Both the position numbers and the translations under genes were made by a program. From assembly GCF_016862635.1 (NCBI RefSeq), contig NZ_BONI01000009.1:62001-126000 (forward strand): a DNA stretch of 64,000 nucleotides. The letters run 5' to 3'. The notes under the pieces are model-generated. The model was not told the origin of the DNA and made no database searches. It saw only the letters and a list, made by a program, of their open reading frames with translations. The stretch is from Catellatospora coxensis (GTDB lineage: Bacteria; Actinomycetota; Actinomycetes; Mycobacteriales; Micromonosporaceae). This document shows positions 50,799-58,928 of the stretch, one piece after another (the first letter of the stretch is position 1; each line of letters starts with the position of its first letter).

Positions 50799-50859
50799 GT
50801 CCGGGCCGGTCAGCTGATGGGTGCGCAGGCCGGCGCGGTGACCCGGTGAGCGCTGCGGC

Positions 50860-52230
50860 TCACCCGCCCACGCCGGAGGCGAGCGCGTCGCGGAGATTGC
50901 CGAGGGCGTCGGCCGGCAGCAGGTAGCCGGAGCGCACGTTGCCGAGGTCGGCGTGCACGACCTTCGCGACGTAGCCGCCCCGGGTGCGGTACAGCCCGTC
51001 GAGGGTGGCCTCGTCGAACGGCTGGTGGCTGCCGAACAGGAAGCAGAACGACTGCCCGGCGTTGTCGCCCGTGTTGCGTGCCGTCGGCACCGTCACCTGC
51101 GAATACCGGATGCCGCCGAGGGCCAGCCCCAGCTCGTCCCGGGCCTTGGTGCCGTCGGCGTTGAACAGCAGCGGCGGCGCGGTCGGCGGCGCGACGCCCG
51201 AGCGGACCCAGCGCACCAGGTGGTCGTAGGCCGCCGCGGTGGCGTGGTCGACCGGGACCCGGCTGAACGGCGGCTGGGCGCAGTCGTAGACCGGAGCCGC
51301 CCCGAGGTCGCGGACCGAGATCGGGGCCCGGTACTGCTGGCCGCGCCAGCCGGAGTGGGCGCCGCCGGCGACCTCCCAGCGGCGGAACCGGTCGGTGTCC
51401 GGCGACGGCCGGACGGGGGTGCGCACGTCGGTCTCGGACAGCACCTGGAACACCGGCTCCGGGCCCACCCGGGTCGGCGCGTTGCCGACGATGAAGGCGT
51501 ACCCGTCGAACACCGGCTCGACCTTCGGCAGGATGCTCTGGTAGTAGACGGTCATCCGCGCGGCGGACTGCGACGCGCCGATCGCGAGCACGGTGCGCAC
51601 GTCGAGCCGCCCCAGCGGTGCGCCGTTGCCGCGCACGCCGAGGGCCTTGGCGGCCTGGGCGAAGATGTCGTACGACAGCTCGTCGGCCACGTACCGCCCG
51701 CCGCCGGTGACGTCGAGGGCGCCGTACCGCGCGGGGCTCCAGCCGCGCAGCTGGTCGACGCCGACCCGCTGGGCGGACACGCCGATCCAGGCGTACCCGG
51801 CGCGCATCATGGCCGCGCCGTTCCACAGCGCGTCCAGGTCGTAGCCGGCGGTCACGTTCTGCCACTCGACCAGCGCGGTGCCGTTGAACGCGCGGTCGGC
51901 GGCCGGGCGGCGCACCACGATCCGGGTCCGGTAGGGCACGTCGGTGGCGACCTGGTTGCCCGACGTGTCCCAGCCGTCGGCGACGCCCGAGAGGTGGAAC
52001 TCCTGCTCGACGTAGCCTTTCGCGGCCAGGTCGTCGGGTGTGGAGAAGAACGGGTAGGTGTCCTCGACGGCGGGCGCGAGCCGGTCGCCCGGCACCGTGC
52101 CCGGGATCGGCGCGGAGACCACCGGAACCGGGACGGGCGAGCGCTCGGCGGCGACCGCGGGCACGGCCGGGACGAGCGTCACGATCACAGCGGCGGCCAC
52201 GGCCGCGCGGCACAAGCGACGATGCTTCAT
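50860..52230 (-). CDS. Secreted alpha/beta-hydrolase domain protein
   Basis: 456 residues with a signal peptide to about residue 28. The core matches the alpha/beta hydrolase domain family found in actinobacteria and proteobacteria: ALVEWQNVTAGYDLDALWNG, the nucleophile elbow IGASQSAARM (Ser220, G-x-S-x-S), and GGAHSGWRG. Full size and order are typical. The substrate is unknown; the family includes secreted esterase-like proteins. AGGA lies 9 bases before ATG 52230. It is monocistronic, convergent to DUF488 and 64 bases downstream of the phosphotransferase gene on the same strand. Confidence 0.85.
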   Translation of the reverse strand: MKHRRLCRAAVAAAVIVTLVPAVPAVAAERSPVPVPVVSAPIPGTVPGDRLAPAVEDTYPFFSTPDDLAAKGYVEQEFHLSGVADGWDTSGNQVATDVPYRTRIVVRRPAADRAFNGTALVEWQNVTAGYDLDALWNGAAMMRAGYAWIGVSAQRVGVDQLRGWSPARYGALDVTGGGRYVADELSYDIFAQAAKALGVRGNGAPLGRLDVRTVLAIGASQSAARMTVYYQSILPKVEPVFDGYAFIVGNAPTRVGPEPVFQVLSETDVRTPVRPSPDTDRFRRWEVAGGAHSGWRGQQYRAPISVRDLGAAPVYDCAQPPFSRVPVDHATAAAYDHLVRWVRSGVAPPTAPPLLFNADGTKARDELGLALGGIRYSQVTVPTARNTGDNAGQSFCFLFGSHQPFDEATLDGLYRTRGGYVAKVVHADLGNVRSGYLLPADALGNLRDALASGVGG

Positions 52231-52294
52231 ACAGCAGCATCCTGGCCAGCCGCGCCCGCGCCCGCATCGGCGATGTCACCAGTGTCGATCGTGT

Positions 52295-53281
52295 TCAGCG
52301 CGCCCCGGCGGCCGCCAGCACCTGCTCGATGTGCCAGTCCGCGATGCCGAGCATGAACTCACGGCCGGGGAAGTCGCCGTCGGCGATGCGCAGCGGGCCC
52401 TCGATCAGCGCCAGGGAGTGCGCGAGCCGGTAGAGGTCCAGGCGGGCGGGGTCGAGGCCGGGCTGCCGCAGCGGTGCGTACGCGCTGCCGAACCGCATGC
52501 CCGTGAACGCGTGCTCCCATTCGACGTCGAAAAACATGGCGCCTTCGATGTCGATGAGCACGGGCCGTCCCCGCCCGTCGACGAGGATGTGATCGGGTCC
52601 GAGTTCACCGTGGATCAGGCCGTACTCCTCGCGCGGCCGTACGGCGGCGGCACGTTCGCGGACCAGGTCCTCGATCCGGCTCCGCGACGGCCGGAGGCGC
52701 TCGGCGCGTTCGGCGGCGCTCGCCAGGTGCCGCAGGGCCCGGTCGAGGACGACCTGCTCCGGCCTGCGGTCCTGCGGGGCCGTCCCGTTCGCGACGAGCG
52801 CGACCTTGCCGAGGTGCGGGCTCCGGTGCCGCGCCATCGCCCGCAGCGCCGCACCGAGTGTCTGCAGCGTCGCCTCAGCCCCCTGCGGGTCACGGGCGAG
52901 GAGCGCCTCCAGCGTGCCGCCCCGGACGTCCTCGACGAGGGCCACGTCCGCCGGGTGGTGGCTGCCGCTGCGGTCCATCAGGTACAGCCGGGGCGTGCGG
53001 ACCCCGAGGGCGTCGAACCGCGCGCGGCTCGCCTCGAACAGGTCCGCGCCCGAGGCGTCGGCGAACGGATCGGCGACGTCGTCGCCGCCTTCGGGCCAGT
53101 AGTTCTCGTCGGCGCCCCAGACGTAGAGGATCACCGACCCGCCGTCGTCGAGGGTGAGCCGGTACACCCCCTTCTTGCTGCCGCCGGTGAGCCGGACGAC
53201 GTCGACCGGCCGCCGCGCCGCGCCGAAGGCCGCGCGTACGAGAGCGGCCATCTGCTCGCGCTCGACGAACCGCCGTTCCAA
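52295..53281 (-). CDS. Aminoglycoside-phosphotransferase-like kinase with altered catalytic loop
   Basis: 328 residues in the APH/ChoK fold: a GGSKKGVYRLTL nucleotide loop (about 24-35), GSVILYVW (strand 3, no Lys), LVEDVRGGTL, and the catalytic region GLIHGELGPDHILVDGRG RPVLIDIEG near residues 221-245. The canonical HGDxxxxN is HGELGPDH here, with Glu for the catalytic Asp and His for Asn; DIE keeps the metal-binding Asp. The same HGELGPDH form recurs in actinobacterial relatives as I know them, so it is a subfamily trait rather than decay. TTG 53281 is preceded by GGGAGGCG. Substrate unknown; antibiotic resistance should not be assumed. Confidence 0.8.
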   Translation of the reverse strand: MERRFVEREQMAALVRAAFGAARRPVDVVRLTGGSKKGVYRLTLDDGGSVILYVWGADENYWPEGGDDVADPFADASGADLFEASRARFDALGVRTPRLYLMDRSGSHHPADVALVEDVRGGTLEALLARDPQGAEATLQTLGAALRAMARHRSPHLGKVALVANGTAPQDRRPEQVVLDRALRHLASAAERAERLRPSRSRIEDLVRERAAAVRPREEYGLIHGELGPDHILVDGRGRPVLIDIEGAMFFDVEWEHAFTGMRFGSAYAPLRQPGLDPARLDLYRLAHSLALIEGPLRIADGDFPGREFMLGIADWHIEQVLAAAGAR

Positions 53282-53355
53282 GATCGCCTCCCGGGTCCGG
53301 GTAGAGGATGCCCTCAGGTGCGCGCGTCCGCAACCGGATTGGCGGTCGCGGCGGG

Positions 53356-54108
53356 TCAAGCCGTGGCGACGCCCGGGTCACCCGTTCGCCGTGAACGCGA
53401 CCACCAGACCGCGGTGACGGCGAGCAGGCCCCCGGTGCCCGGCCCGGCACCCCAGGCGAACGCGGCGAACAGGGAGTTCGTGAGCAGCCCGTACTGGAAC
53501 CCGGCCGCGGCCGGGACCAGGATCACCGACCAGGCCAGCACCCGCAGCCGCAGCGGCAGCACGACGGCGTCCGCGCGTACGGGTGCACGACGCCACCAGG
53601 CGACGATCCACCCGGCGACGATCGCGGTCCCGGTGACGTCGCTGACCCGCTGCGCCCACTCCCAGCCCAGCAGCGAGCCGTGCCGAGCCGCCAGCCACGG
53701 CACGTACTGCGGTCCCCACATCCAGTCGTGGGTGATGCCGTCCCAGAGGAGGTGGGTCGCCGCGCCGATCAGGATCGCGACGAGCACGCGGGCGGCCCGG
53801 TCCCACGACGCGCGGTGGAAGGCGAGTCCCCGGGGAGCGTCGCGCGGAACGCGGGCGGCGATGGTGTGCGGCGCGACGGCGAGCGCCACCGGAGCGAACA
53901 CCGACTGCCACAGGACGAAGACGATCGTGCCGAGCACCAGGTCCGAGGTGACCAGGCCCCACGGGGTATGTCCGAAGTGGACGACCTCGGGGAACGGCAG
54001 CATCATCGGCAGATCGGGGGTGATGGCGCCGATCACGAGCGCCGAACCTGGCAGCCCCCAACGGGCGAGGGCCAGGACAGCGGCCGGGTGGCCTCCGGTG
54101 AAGGGCAT
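53356..54108 (-). CDS. DUF4184-family membrane protein
   Basis: 250 residues with about seven membrane segments. The N-terminus MPFTGGHPAAVLAL and the motif GAITPDLPMMLP, followed by THLLWDGITHD, are DUF4184 hallmarks, with His and Asp residues as in membrane metal-dependent hydrolases (YdjM-like). Function uncharacterised. It lies on the minus strand, 60 bases downstream of the FHA-HTH gene, and 74 bases before the phosphotransferase start; it may be part of the same transcript. Confidence 0.85.
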   Translation of the reverse strand: MPFTGGHPAAVLALARWGLPGSALVIGAITPDLPMMLPFPEVVHFGHTPWGLVTSDLVLGTIVFVLWQSVFAPVALAVAPHTIAARVPRDAPRGLAFHRASWDRAARVLVAILIGAATHLLWDGITHDWMWGPQYVPWLAARHGSLLGWEWAQRVSDVTGTAIVAGWIVAWWRRAPVRADAVVLPLRLRVLAWSVILVPAAAGFQYGLLTNSLFAAFAWGAGPGTGGLLAVTAVWWSRSRRTGDPGVATA

Positions 54109-54168
54109 CGCCCACCCTAACGTGGCACCGGGAGCCCGGGTGGCCCCCGCTGCTCCGGCGACCCCGGT

Positions 54169-54756
54169 TCAGCCGAGGTCGGTGCGGGTGATCGCGTTGC
54201 GGGCCATCGCCTCGTTGGCCAGGCGTACGCGCCGTTTCTCCCCCTCGCCGGAGATGCCGAACTTCTCGTACAGGCGCAGCAGGTGCTGCTTGACCGCGGC
54301 CTCGGTGACGACGAGCGCGGCGGCGATCTCGCGGCTGGACGCGGGCTCGGTGAACAGCGCGCCGTCCAGCAGCGGCCGGCACAGCTGGACGAGCACGTCG
54401 CGTTCGCGGCCGGTGAGTTCCGGCGGCGCGGCGCCCGCCTCGGTGACCTGCCCGGCGGGCACCCGGCCCGACCTCAGCACGAAGCGGGACGCGCCCGCGC
54501 GGATCTCGTCGCCGTCGGCCAGGGCGTGCTCCTGCCAGATGCGCCGGCCGTTGACGAAGGTCCCGTTGCGGGAGCCGAGGTCGCGTACGCACCAGCCGGC
54601 CGGATAGTGCTCGAAGACGGCGTGCAGCCGCGACATGATGCGGTCGGCGGGCACGGCGACGTCGTTGGAGTCGGAGCTGCCGAGGGTGATCCGGTCGCCG
54701 CCGAGCGGGATCATCGACACTCCCGCCGGTCCCCACATCTCCAGGTGGGCTGTCAT
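54169..54756 (-). CDS. FHA-domain transcriptional regulator (FHA plus LuxR-like HTH)
   Basis: 195 residues. Residues 15-95 are a forkhead-associated domain with the phosphothreonine-binding elements ITLGSSDSNDV, SRLHA and GSRNGTFVNG. Residues 112-180 form a helix-turn-helix of LuxR/GerE type (LTGRERDVLVQLCRPLL; SREIAAALVVTEAAVKQHLL RLYEKFGI). The domain pair suggests that phosphorylation by the adjacent Ser/Thr kinase controls DNA binding. GGAGGG lies within the kinase gene's stop region, 5 bases downstream of which this ATG (54756) starts, so the two are co-translated. Targets unknown. Confidence 0.88.
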   Translation of the reverse strand: MTAHLEMWGPAGVSMIPLGGDRITLGSSDSNDVAVPADRIMSRLHAVFEHYPAGWCVRDLGSRNGTFVNGRRIWQEHALADGDEIRAGASRFVLRSGRVPAGQVTEAGAAPPELTGRERDVLVQLCRPLLDGALFTEPASSREIAAALVVTEAAVKQHLLRLYEKFGISGEGEKRRVRLANEAMARNAITRTDLG

Positions 54757-54761
54757 GCCGT

Positions 54762-56300
54762 TCACCCTCCTGTCACCGTCAGGGCGTACTTCCCGCCGAC
54801 ACCGCGCCCCCCGATGCGCAGGTCGTAGTCGCCTGCCGGGAGGGTGTACGGCCCGAACTGCCGGCAGGCGAGCTTGGCGGACACGACGGCGGTGCCGTCC
54901 GCCCGGGACAGCTGCCAGGGCACCAGATCGTTGCACTCGTGACCGGTCAGGTAGACGCTGCGCGCGGTGGCGAGGTGCAGCCGGTAGCGGGTCGTCTCGC
55001 CTATGCCGACGGACAGGCTGCCCTGCTCGGGGACCCGTTCACCAAGACTGATCGGCCGGGGAGCCTGCTCGGTGCCCGAACCGGACGACGCCGCCGCCTG
55101 CGGCCGCGCGGACGGCGACGCCGCCGGGCCGCCCGGGGCGGACGGCAACCGGCCGGTCGAGGTGGCGGGCGTGGCGCCGAGGCGGCCGTCGGCGGGATCA
55201 GCGCCCAGCGAGCCGCGCAGTGCCACCGCCGCGACGGCCGCGACGGCCACCGCGGCGGTCGCCAGCAGCGCCGGTGTGCGCCGGGACCGTCCGGCCGCCG
55301 CCCGCTCGACCAGGGGCCGGCCGAGCAGCGGTCCCGCCGGGCCGCCGTCGTCGAGCCTGGTCGGCGCGGGGCCGACCCGGGTGGCGGCCGCGGGCGGGGG
55401 CGTCCACTTCGTCGACAGGAGCTGCGTGCTGGCGTCGATCGGGTCGGCGACGTCGCCGACGAGGGCGAGCAGCAGGTCCCGGGCGGTCGGACGCCGGCCC
55501 GGGTCCTTGTCGAGCGCGCGGCTGACGAGCCCGCGCAGCGGCTGCTCCAGCCCGCCGAGGTCAGGCGCCTCGGCCGTGATGCGGTGCATCAGCTCGTACG
55601 GCGTGCCGGTCCCGAACGGGAGGCGGCCGGTCGCGGCGAAGGTGACGACCGCGCCCCAGCTGAAGACGTCGGTGGCCGTGCTCGCCGTGCCGCGGAACTG
55701 CTCGGGTGCCATGTAGGCCGGGGTGCCGACGAGGTCACCGGACTCGGTGAGGCTCGCCAGGCCGTCCGGCGCGCGGGCGATGCCGAAGTCGATGACCTTC
55801 GGCCCGACCCGGGACAGCAGCACGTTGCCGGGCTTGAGGTCGCGGTGCACGACCCCGGCGGCGTGGATGCCGTTGAGCGCGGCGGCGATGCCGATCGCCA
55901 GGCTGTCCAGGGTGGAGCCGCGCATCGGCCCGTCGGCGCCGATCGCGGCGGTGAGCGTGGGGCCGTCGATGTACTCGGTGACCAGGTAGGCGACGTCGCC
56001 GTCGGCGCCGGCGTCGAGGACCTGCGCCGTGCAGAAGCGCGCGACCCGGCGGGCGGCGGCGGCCTCGGCGGCGAACCGGGCCCGGAACCGCCGGTCGCGG
56101 GCGTAGTCCGCTCGGATGACCTTGACGGCCACCTGCCGGCCGGTGTCGTCCCGGCCCAGGAACACCACGCCCATGCCGCCCGCGCCGAGCCGCCCGAGCA
56201 GCCGCACCCGGCCCACCTGCCGCGGATCGCCAGGATGCAGGACCGGCGCGGGCGCGCCGGTCCACTGTGTCCCGTCACCGCGGCCGGCGTCCAACGTCAT
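54762..56300 (-). CDS. PknB-like transmembrane Ser/Thr protein kinase
   Basis: 512 residues. The kinase domain (30-290) has the glycine loop LGAGGMGVVFLG, Lys60 in VAVKVI, HRDLKPGNVLL (Asp154), DFGIA (Asp171) and APEQF; all catalytic residues are present. A Pro/Ala linker leads to one membrane helix (343-362) and an extracellular part (about 400-512) with a beta-sandwich resembling PPC-type sensors. It lacks PASTA repeats, so it is not a classical PknB. The start ATG 56300 has TAGAAT 7 bases upstream, a near-perfect leaderless promoter. It is followed by the FHA-HTH gene, its likely partner. Confidence 0.92.
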   Translation of the reverse strand: MTLDAGRGDGTQWTGAPAPVLHPGDPRQVGRVRLLGRLGAGGMGVVFLGRDDTGRQVAVKVIRADYARDRRFRARFAAEAAAARRVARFCTAQVLDAGADGDVAYLVTEYIDGPTLTAAIGADGPMRGSTLDSLAIGIAAALNGIHAAGVVHRDLKPGNVLLSRVGPKVIDFGIARAPDGLASLTESGDLVGTPAYMAPEQFRGTASTATDVFSWGAVVTFAATGRLPFGTGTPYELMHRITAEAPDLGGLEQPLRGLVSRALDKDPGRRPTARDLLLALVGDVADPIDASTQLLSTKWTPPPAAATRVGPAPTRLDDGGPAGPLLGRPLVERAAAGRSRRTPALLATAAVAVAAVAAVALRGSLGADPADGRLGATPATSTGRLPSAPGGPAASPSARPQAAASSGSGTEQAPRPISLGERVPEQGSLSVGIGETTRYRLHLATARSVYLTGHECNDLVPWQLSRADGTAVVSAKLACRQFGPYTLPAGDYDLRIGGRGVGGKYALTVTGG

Positions 56301-56307
56301 CGCCGGC

Positions 56308-56313
56308 ATTCTA
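56308..56313 (-). promoter_or_regulatory. Strong -10 box (TAGAAT) for leaderless kinase mRNA
   Basis: TAGAAT on the minus strand (56313-56308) differs from TATAAT at one base and lies exactly 7 bases before ATG 56300. It is overlapped by the alternative in-frame ATG 56309, which therefore is unlikely to be the start. Confidence 0.6.
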
Positions 56314-56320
56314 ACGACCG

Positions 56321-57235
56321 TCAATCGATCGGCACGCGCAGCGCACCCTTCGCGTACCGGTTCCAGGTGAGCAGGTACTCGCCGCTCGCCGGGGAGGGCA
56401 CCAGGAAGCAGGCGAGCCCGCCGGTGGCGGTGGCGTACGGCGCGGGGTATATCTGCGCGCGGCTGCAGTTGTCGGCGGTGGCGATCACGGTGCCGTCGGG
56501 AAGCCGAAGGTGCAGGTCGCGGTCGAAGACCCAGGCGAACCCGGCGGCGGTGTCGTTCGTGGCGGAGAAGGTCAGCCGAACGAACTCCTGGCCCGTCGGG
56601 GCCTCGCCGTGCAGGAGCGGTTCGTCGGCGCGCACCTCCGCCGCGGACACCGTCAGGTACACCTTGCCGCTCTTCTCCCGCAGCACCTTACCGGTGATCG
56701 ACACCGGCTTGGGCTCCAGCGCGACGAGCCCGTCCGGGCCGGTGAAGGGGATCGCCGCCTGCCGGTCCGCCGGCCTGCCGACCACGAGCACCGCGTCGGC
56801 CAGCACGAAGTGCTCGTCGACGGCGAAGGCGTACGTGCCGGGTTGGCTGCGCTGCGCCGGCACCTCGGGCAGTTGCTCCAGCTGATGGTCCGGTTCGGCG
56901 TAGGTGCGGTCACCGACGGTCAGCAGGACGTCCGACGCCGGCTCGCGCGGGTGCTCGGGGCTGAGGTTCTGGAAGACGCCCTCGATCGTCACCGCCTTTC
57001 CGCCGGCGGACGACGCGACGAGGCGCGCCGCGCCCAGGGTCACCTTGAACCCGGTGTACCAGTAGGACTTGTTGATCTGGATCTCTGTCGGCGCCGCCGC
57101 CGCGGGGCTGCCGGAAGCGGCGGCCGGCCGGGAGGGGTCCGCCTGCCCGCCGCCGGAGCCCGGGACGCAGCCGGTCAGCGCCAGCGCGATCGCGGCCGAG
57201 ACGGCCGGGACCCGCAGCTTGCTCATCGCGCTCAT
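56321..57235 (-). CDS. Lipoprotein with DUF4352-like domains
   Basis: 304 residues. A lipoprotein signal (AAIALALTGCVPG; the Cys is the lipidation site) is followed by two beta-sandwich domains with DUF4352/telokin-like features: YTGFKVTLGAARLVASSAGG KAVTIEG, and a second unit with GQEFVRLTFSATNDTAAGFA. Such lipoproteins bind ligands or cell-wall components but have no defined function. ATG 57235 has GAGG upstream. The kinase gene follows after 20 bases but has its own promoter. Confidence 0.75.
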   Translation of the reverse strand: MSAMSKLRVPAVSAAIALALTGCVPGSGGGQADPSRPAAASGSPAAAAPTEIQINKSYWYTGFKVTLGAARLVASSAGGKAVTIEGVFQNLSPEHPREPASDVLLTVGDRTYAEPDHQLEQLPEVPAQRSQPGTYAFAVDEHFVLADAVLVVGRPADRQAAIPFTGPDGLVALEPKPVSITGKVLREKSGKVYLTVSAAEVRADEPLLHGEAPTGQEFVRLTFSATNDTAAGFAWVFDRDLHLRLPDGTVIATADNCSRAQIYPAPYATATGGLACFLVPSPASGEYLLTWNRYAKGALRVPID

Positions 57236-57357
57236 CGTCTTCTGCCTCAGTCTCTCGTCGAGCCGGCGGACGCCGGCTGTCGAGAACAAATATGTCGGCT
57301 GGTCGATGACCGGCGATATGGCCGCGAGGTGACACTTGCGGACCGGCGGGACAGGCC

Positions 57358-57379
57358 GGCCTTACCTTCCGGTAAGGCC
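57358..57379. promoter_or_regulatory. Palindromic element upstream of the MFS gene
   Basis: GGCCTTACC (57358-57366) and GGTAAGGCC (57371-57379) are perfect inverted halves around TTCC. It lies 107 bases before the MFS start in the 250-base divergent region. It could be an operator or part of a 5' leader hairpin. Confidence 0.4.
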
Positions 57380-57485
57380 GCCAGGGTGAACGCCGGGCAG
57401 GAGGGCTTCGCCGCGAAATACGTCTGCTCGATGACTTATCACCATAAACTGGCGACATGCTGGCAAATGCCGCAAGGGCTCCGCG

Positions 57486-58916
57486 ATGACGGCGACACCG
57501 GAGGCAGGCACGCCGCATCGGATCACCAAGTGGCTGGTCTTCGTCGGCGCGGTGGTCATGCTCGCCGGCCTGCTGTTCGGATACGACCAGGGTGTCATCG
57601 GCGGCGCGCTCAACGGCATCGAGCAGTCGTTCCACCCGAGCACGTTCGTCATCGAGATCATCACGAGCTGGGTGACGCTGGGCGCGCTGTTCGGCGCGCT
57701 GGTCGCCGGTGTCATGGCGGAGAAGCTCGGCCGGCGGGTCACCGTGATCTGGGCCGCGGTCCTGTTCACCATCGGCGCGCTCATCGAAGCGCTGGCCCCG
57801 GGCACCGGCGTCATGGTGGTCGGGCGGCTGGTGGTCGGGTTCGGCGTCGGGGTCGCGTCGCTGGCCGCTCCGCTGTACGCGGCCGAGATGGCGCCCACCC
57901 GGCTGCGCGGCCGGTTCGTGTCCATGTACCAGCTGGCGATCACCTTCGGCATCCTGATCGCCGACATCATCGACGAGTTGCTGTCCTCGGGCAGCCAGTG
58001 GCGGCTCATGCTCGGCCTGTCGGTCGTGCCCGGGGTGCTGCTGATCCTGGCCATGTTCCCGCTGCCGGACTCCATGGTGTGGTACATGAAGACCGGGCAG
58101 CGGGACAAGGCCGTGGACGCGATCGGCAAGGTGCGCCCCGACGAGGACGTCGAGGCGAACCTGAGCGACATCAAGGCGAGCCTGGGCACCGCGCAGGCGT
58201 CGTGGGGCGAGGTCTTCTCCCGCAGATGGCGGGCCCCGCTCGTGCTCGGCGTCGGCCTGGCGATCTTCCAGCAGTTCACCGGGATCAACGCGGTGATCTA
58301 CTACTCCGACAAGATCTTCGCGGCCGCCGGATTCAGCACCCCGCAGCAGCAGACGGCCGCCACGACGTGGTCGATCGGCGTGGTCAACGTCCTGGCCACC
58401 CTCATCGCCGTCGCGTACGTCGACCGGCTCGGCCGGCGGCCGCTGATGTTCGCCGGCCTCATCGGCATGGGCCTCTCCCTGCTGGTGATGGCCTTCTGCT
58501 TCCGCTACCTGGACAGGATCGCCACGGCCGCCACCGGGGCGACCGCGAACACCCCCAGCGACGCCGGGGTGATCCTGCTCGTGGCGATGGTGGTCTTCAT
58601 CGCCAGCTTCGCCTTCTCGCTGGGGCCCGTGGTGTGGACGGTCATCAACGAGATCTACCCGGGTTTCGTCCGCGGCCGCGGGGTGGCCGTCGCGACCGCC
58701 GCGAACTGGGGCGCGGCGTGGCTGGTGACCCGATTCTTCCTGACCCTGGTGGACCGGATCGGCGAGTCCGGCGCGTTCTTCCTGTTCGCCGCCATGTGCC
58801 TGATCACCTTCGTCTTCGTCTGGCGGCGGCAGCCGGAGACCAAGGGCCGCACCCTGGAGCAGATCCAGCAGATGTGGACGGACAAGGCGGCCGGGCACGC
58901 GCCCACCACGCCGTAG
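57486..58916 (+). CDS. Sugar-proton symporter, MFS sugar porter family
   Basis: 476 residues with twelve membrane segments. Sugar porter signatures are GLLFGYDQGVIGGAL, DRLGRRP-type repeats (AEKLGRRV; VDRLGRRPLM), PLYAAEMAPTRLRGR, the substrate-site QQFTGINAVIYYS, GPVVWTVINEIYP and PETKGRTLEQIQ. It imports a monosaccharide such as glucose, xylose or galactose with protons. ATG 57486 follows AAGG at moderate spacing; the region upstream is AT-rich. It is monocistronic, convergent with the GGDEF gene (12-base gap). Confidence 0.94.
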   Translation: MTATPEAGTPHRITKWLVFVGAVVMLAGLLFGYDQGVIGGALNGIEQSFHPSTFVIEIITSWVTLGALFGALVAGVMAEKLGRRVTVIWAAVLFTIGALIEALAPGTGVMVVGRLVVGFGVGVASLAAPLYAAEMAPTRLRGRFVSMYQLAITFGILIADIIDELLSSGSQWRLMLGLSVVPGVLLILAMFPLPDSMVWYMKTGQRDKAVDAIGKVRPDEDVEANLSDIKASLGTAQASWGEVFSRRWRAPLVLGVGLAIFQQFTGINAVIYYSDKIFAAAGFSTPQQQTAATTWSIGVVNVLATLIAVAYVDRLGRRPLMFAGLIGMGLSLLVMAFCFRYLDRIATAATGATANTPSDAGVILLVAMVVFIASFAFSLGPVVWTVINEIYPGFVRGRGVAVATAANWGAAWLVTRFFLTLVDRIGESGAFFLFAAMCLITFVFVWRRQPETKGRTLEQIQQMWTDKAAGHAPTTP

Positions 58917-58928
58917 CCGGTACGCAGG

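Noticed and set aside
52295-53281. Aminoglycoside resistance gene
   Set aside because: Only the general APH fold is present; the catalytic loop is altered and nothing nearby suggests antibiotic modification.
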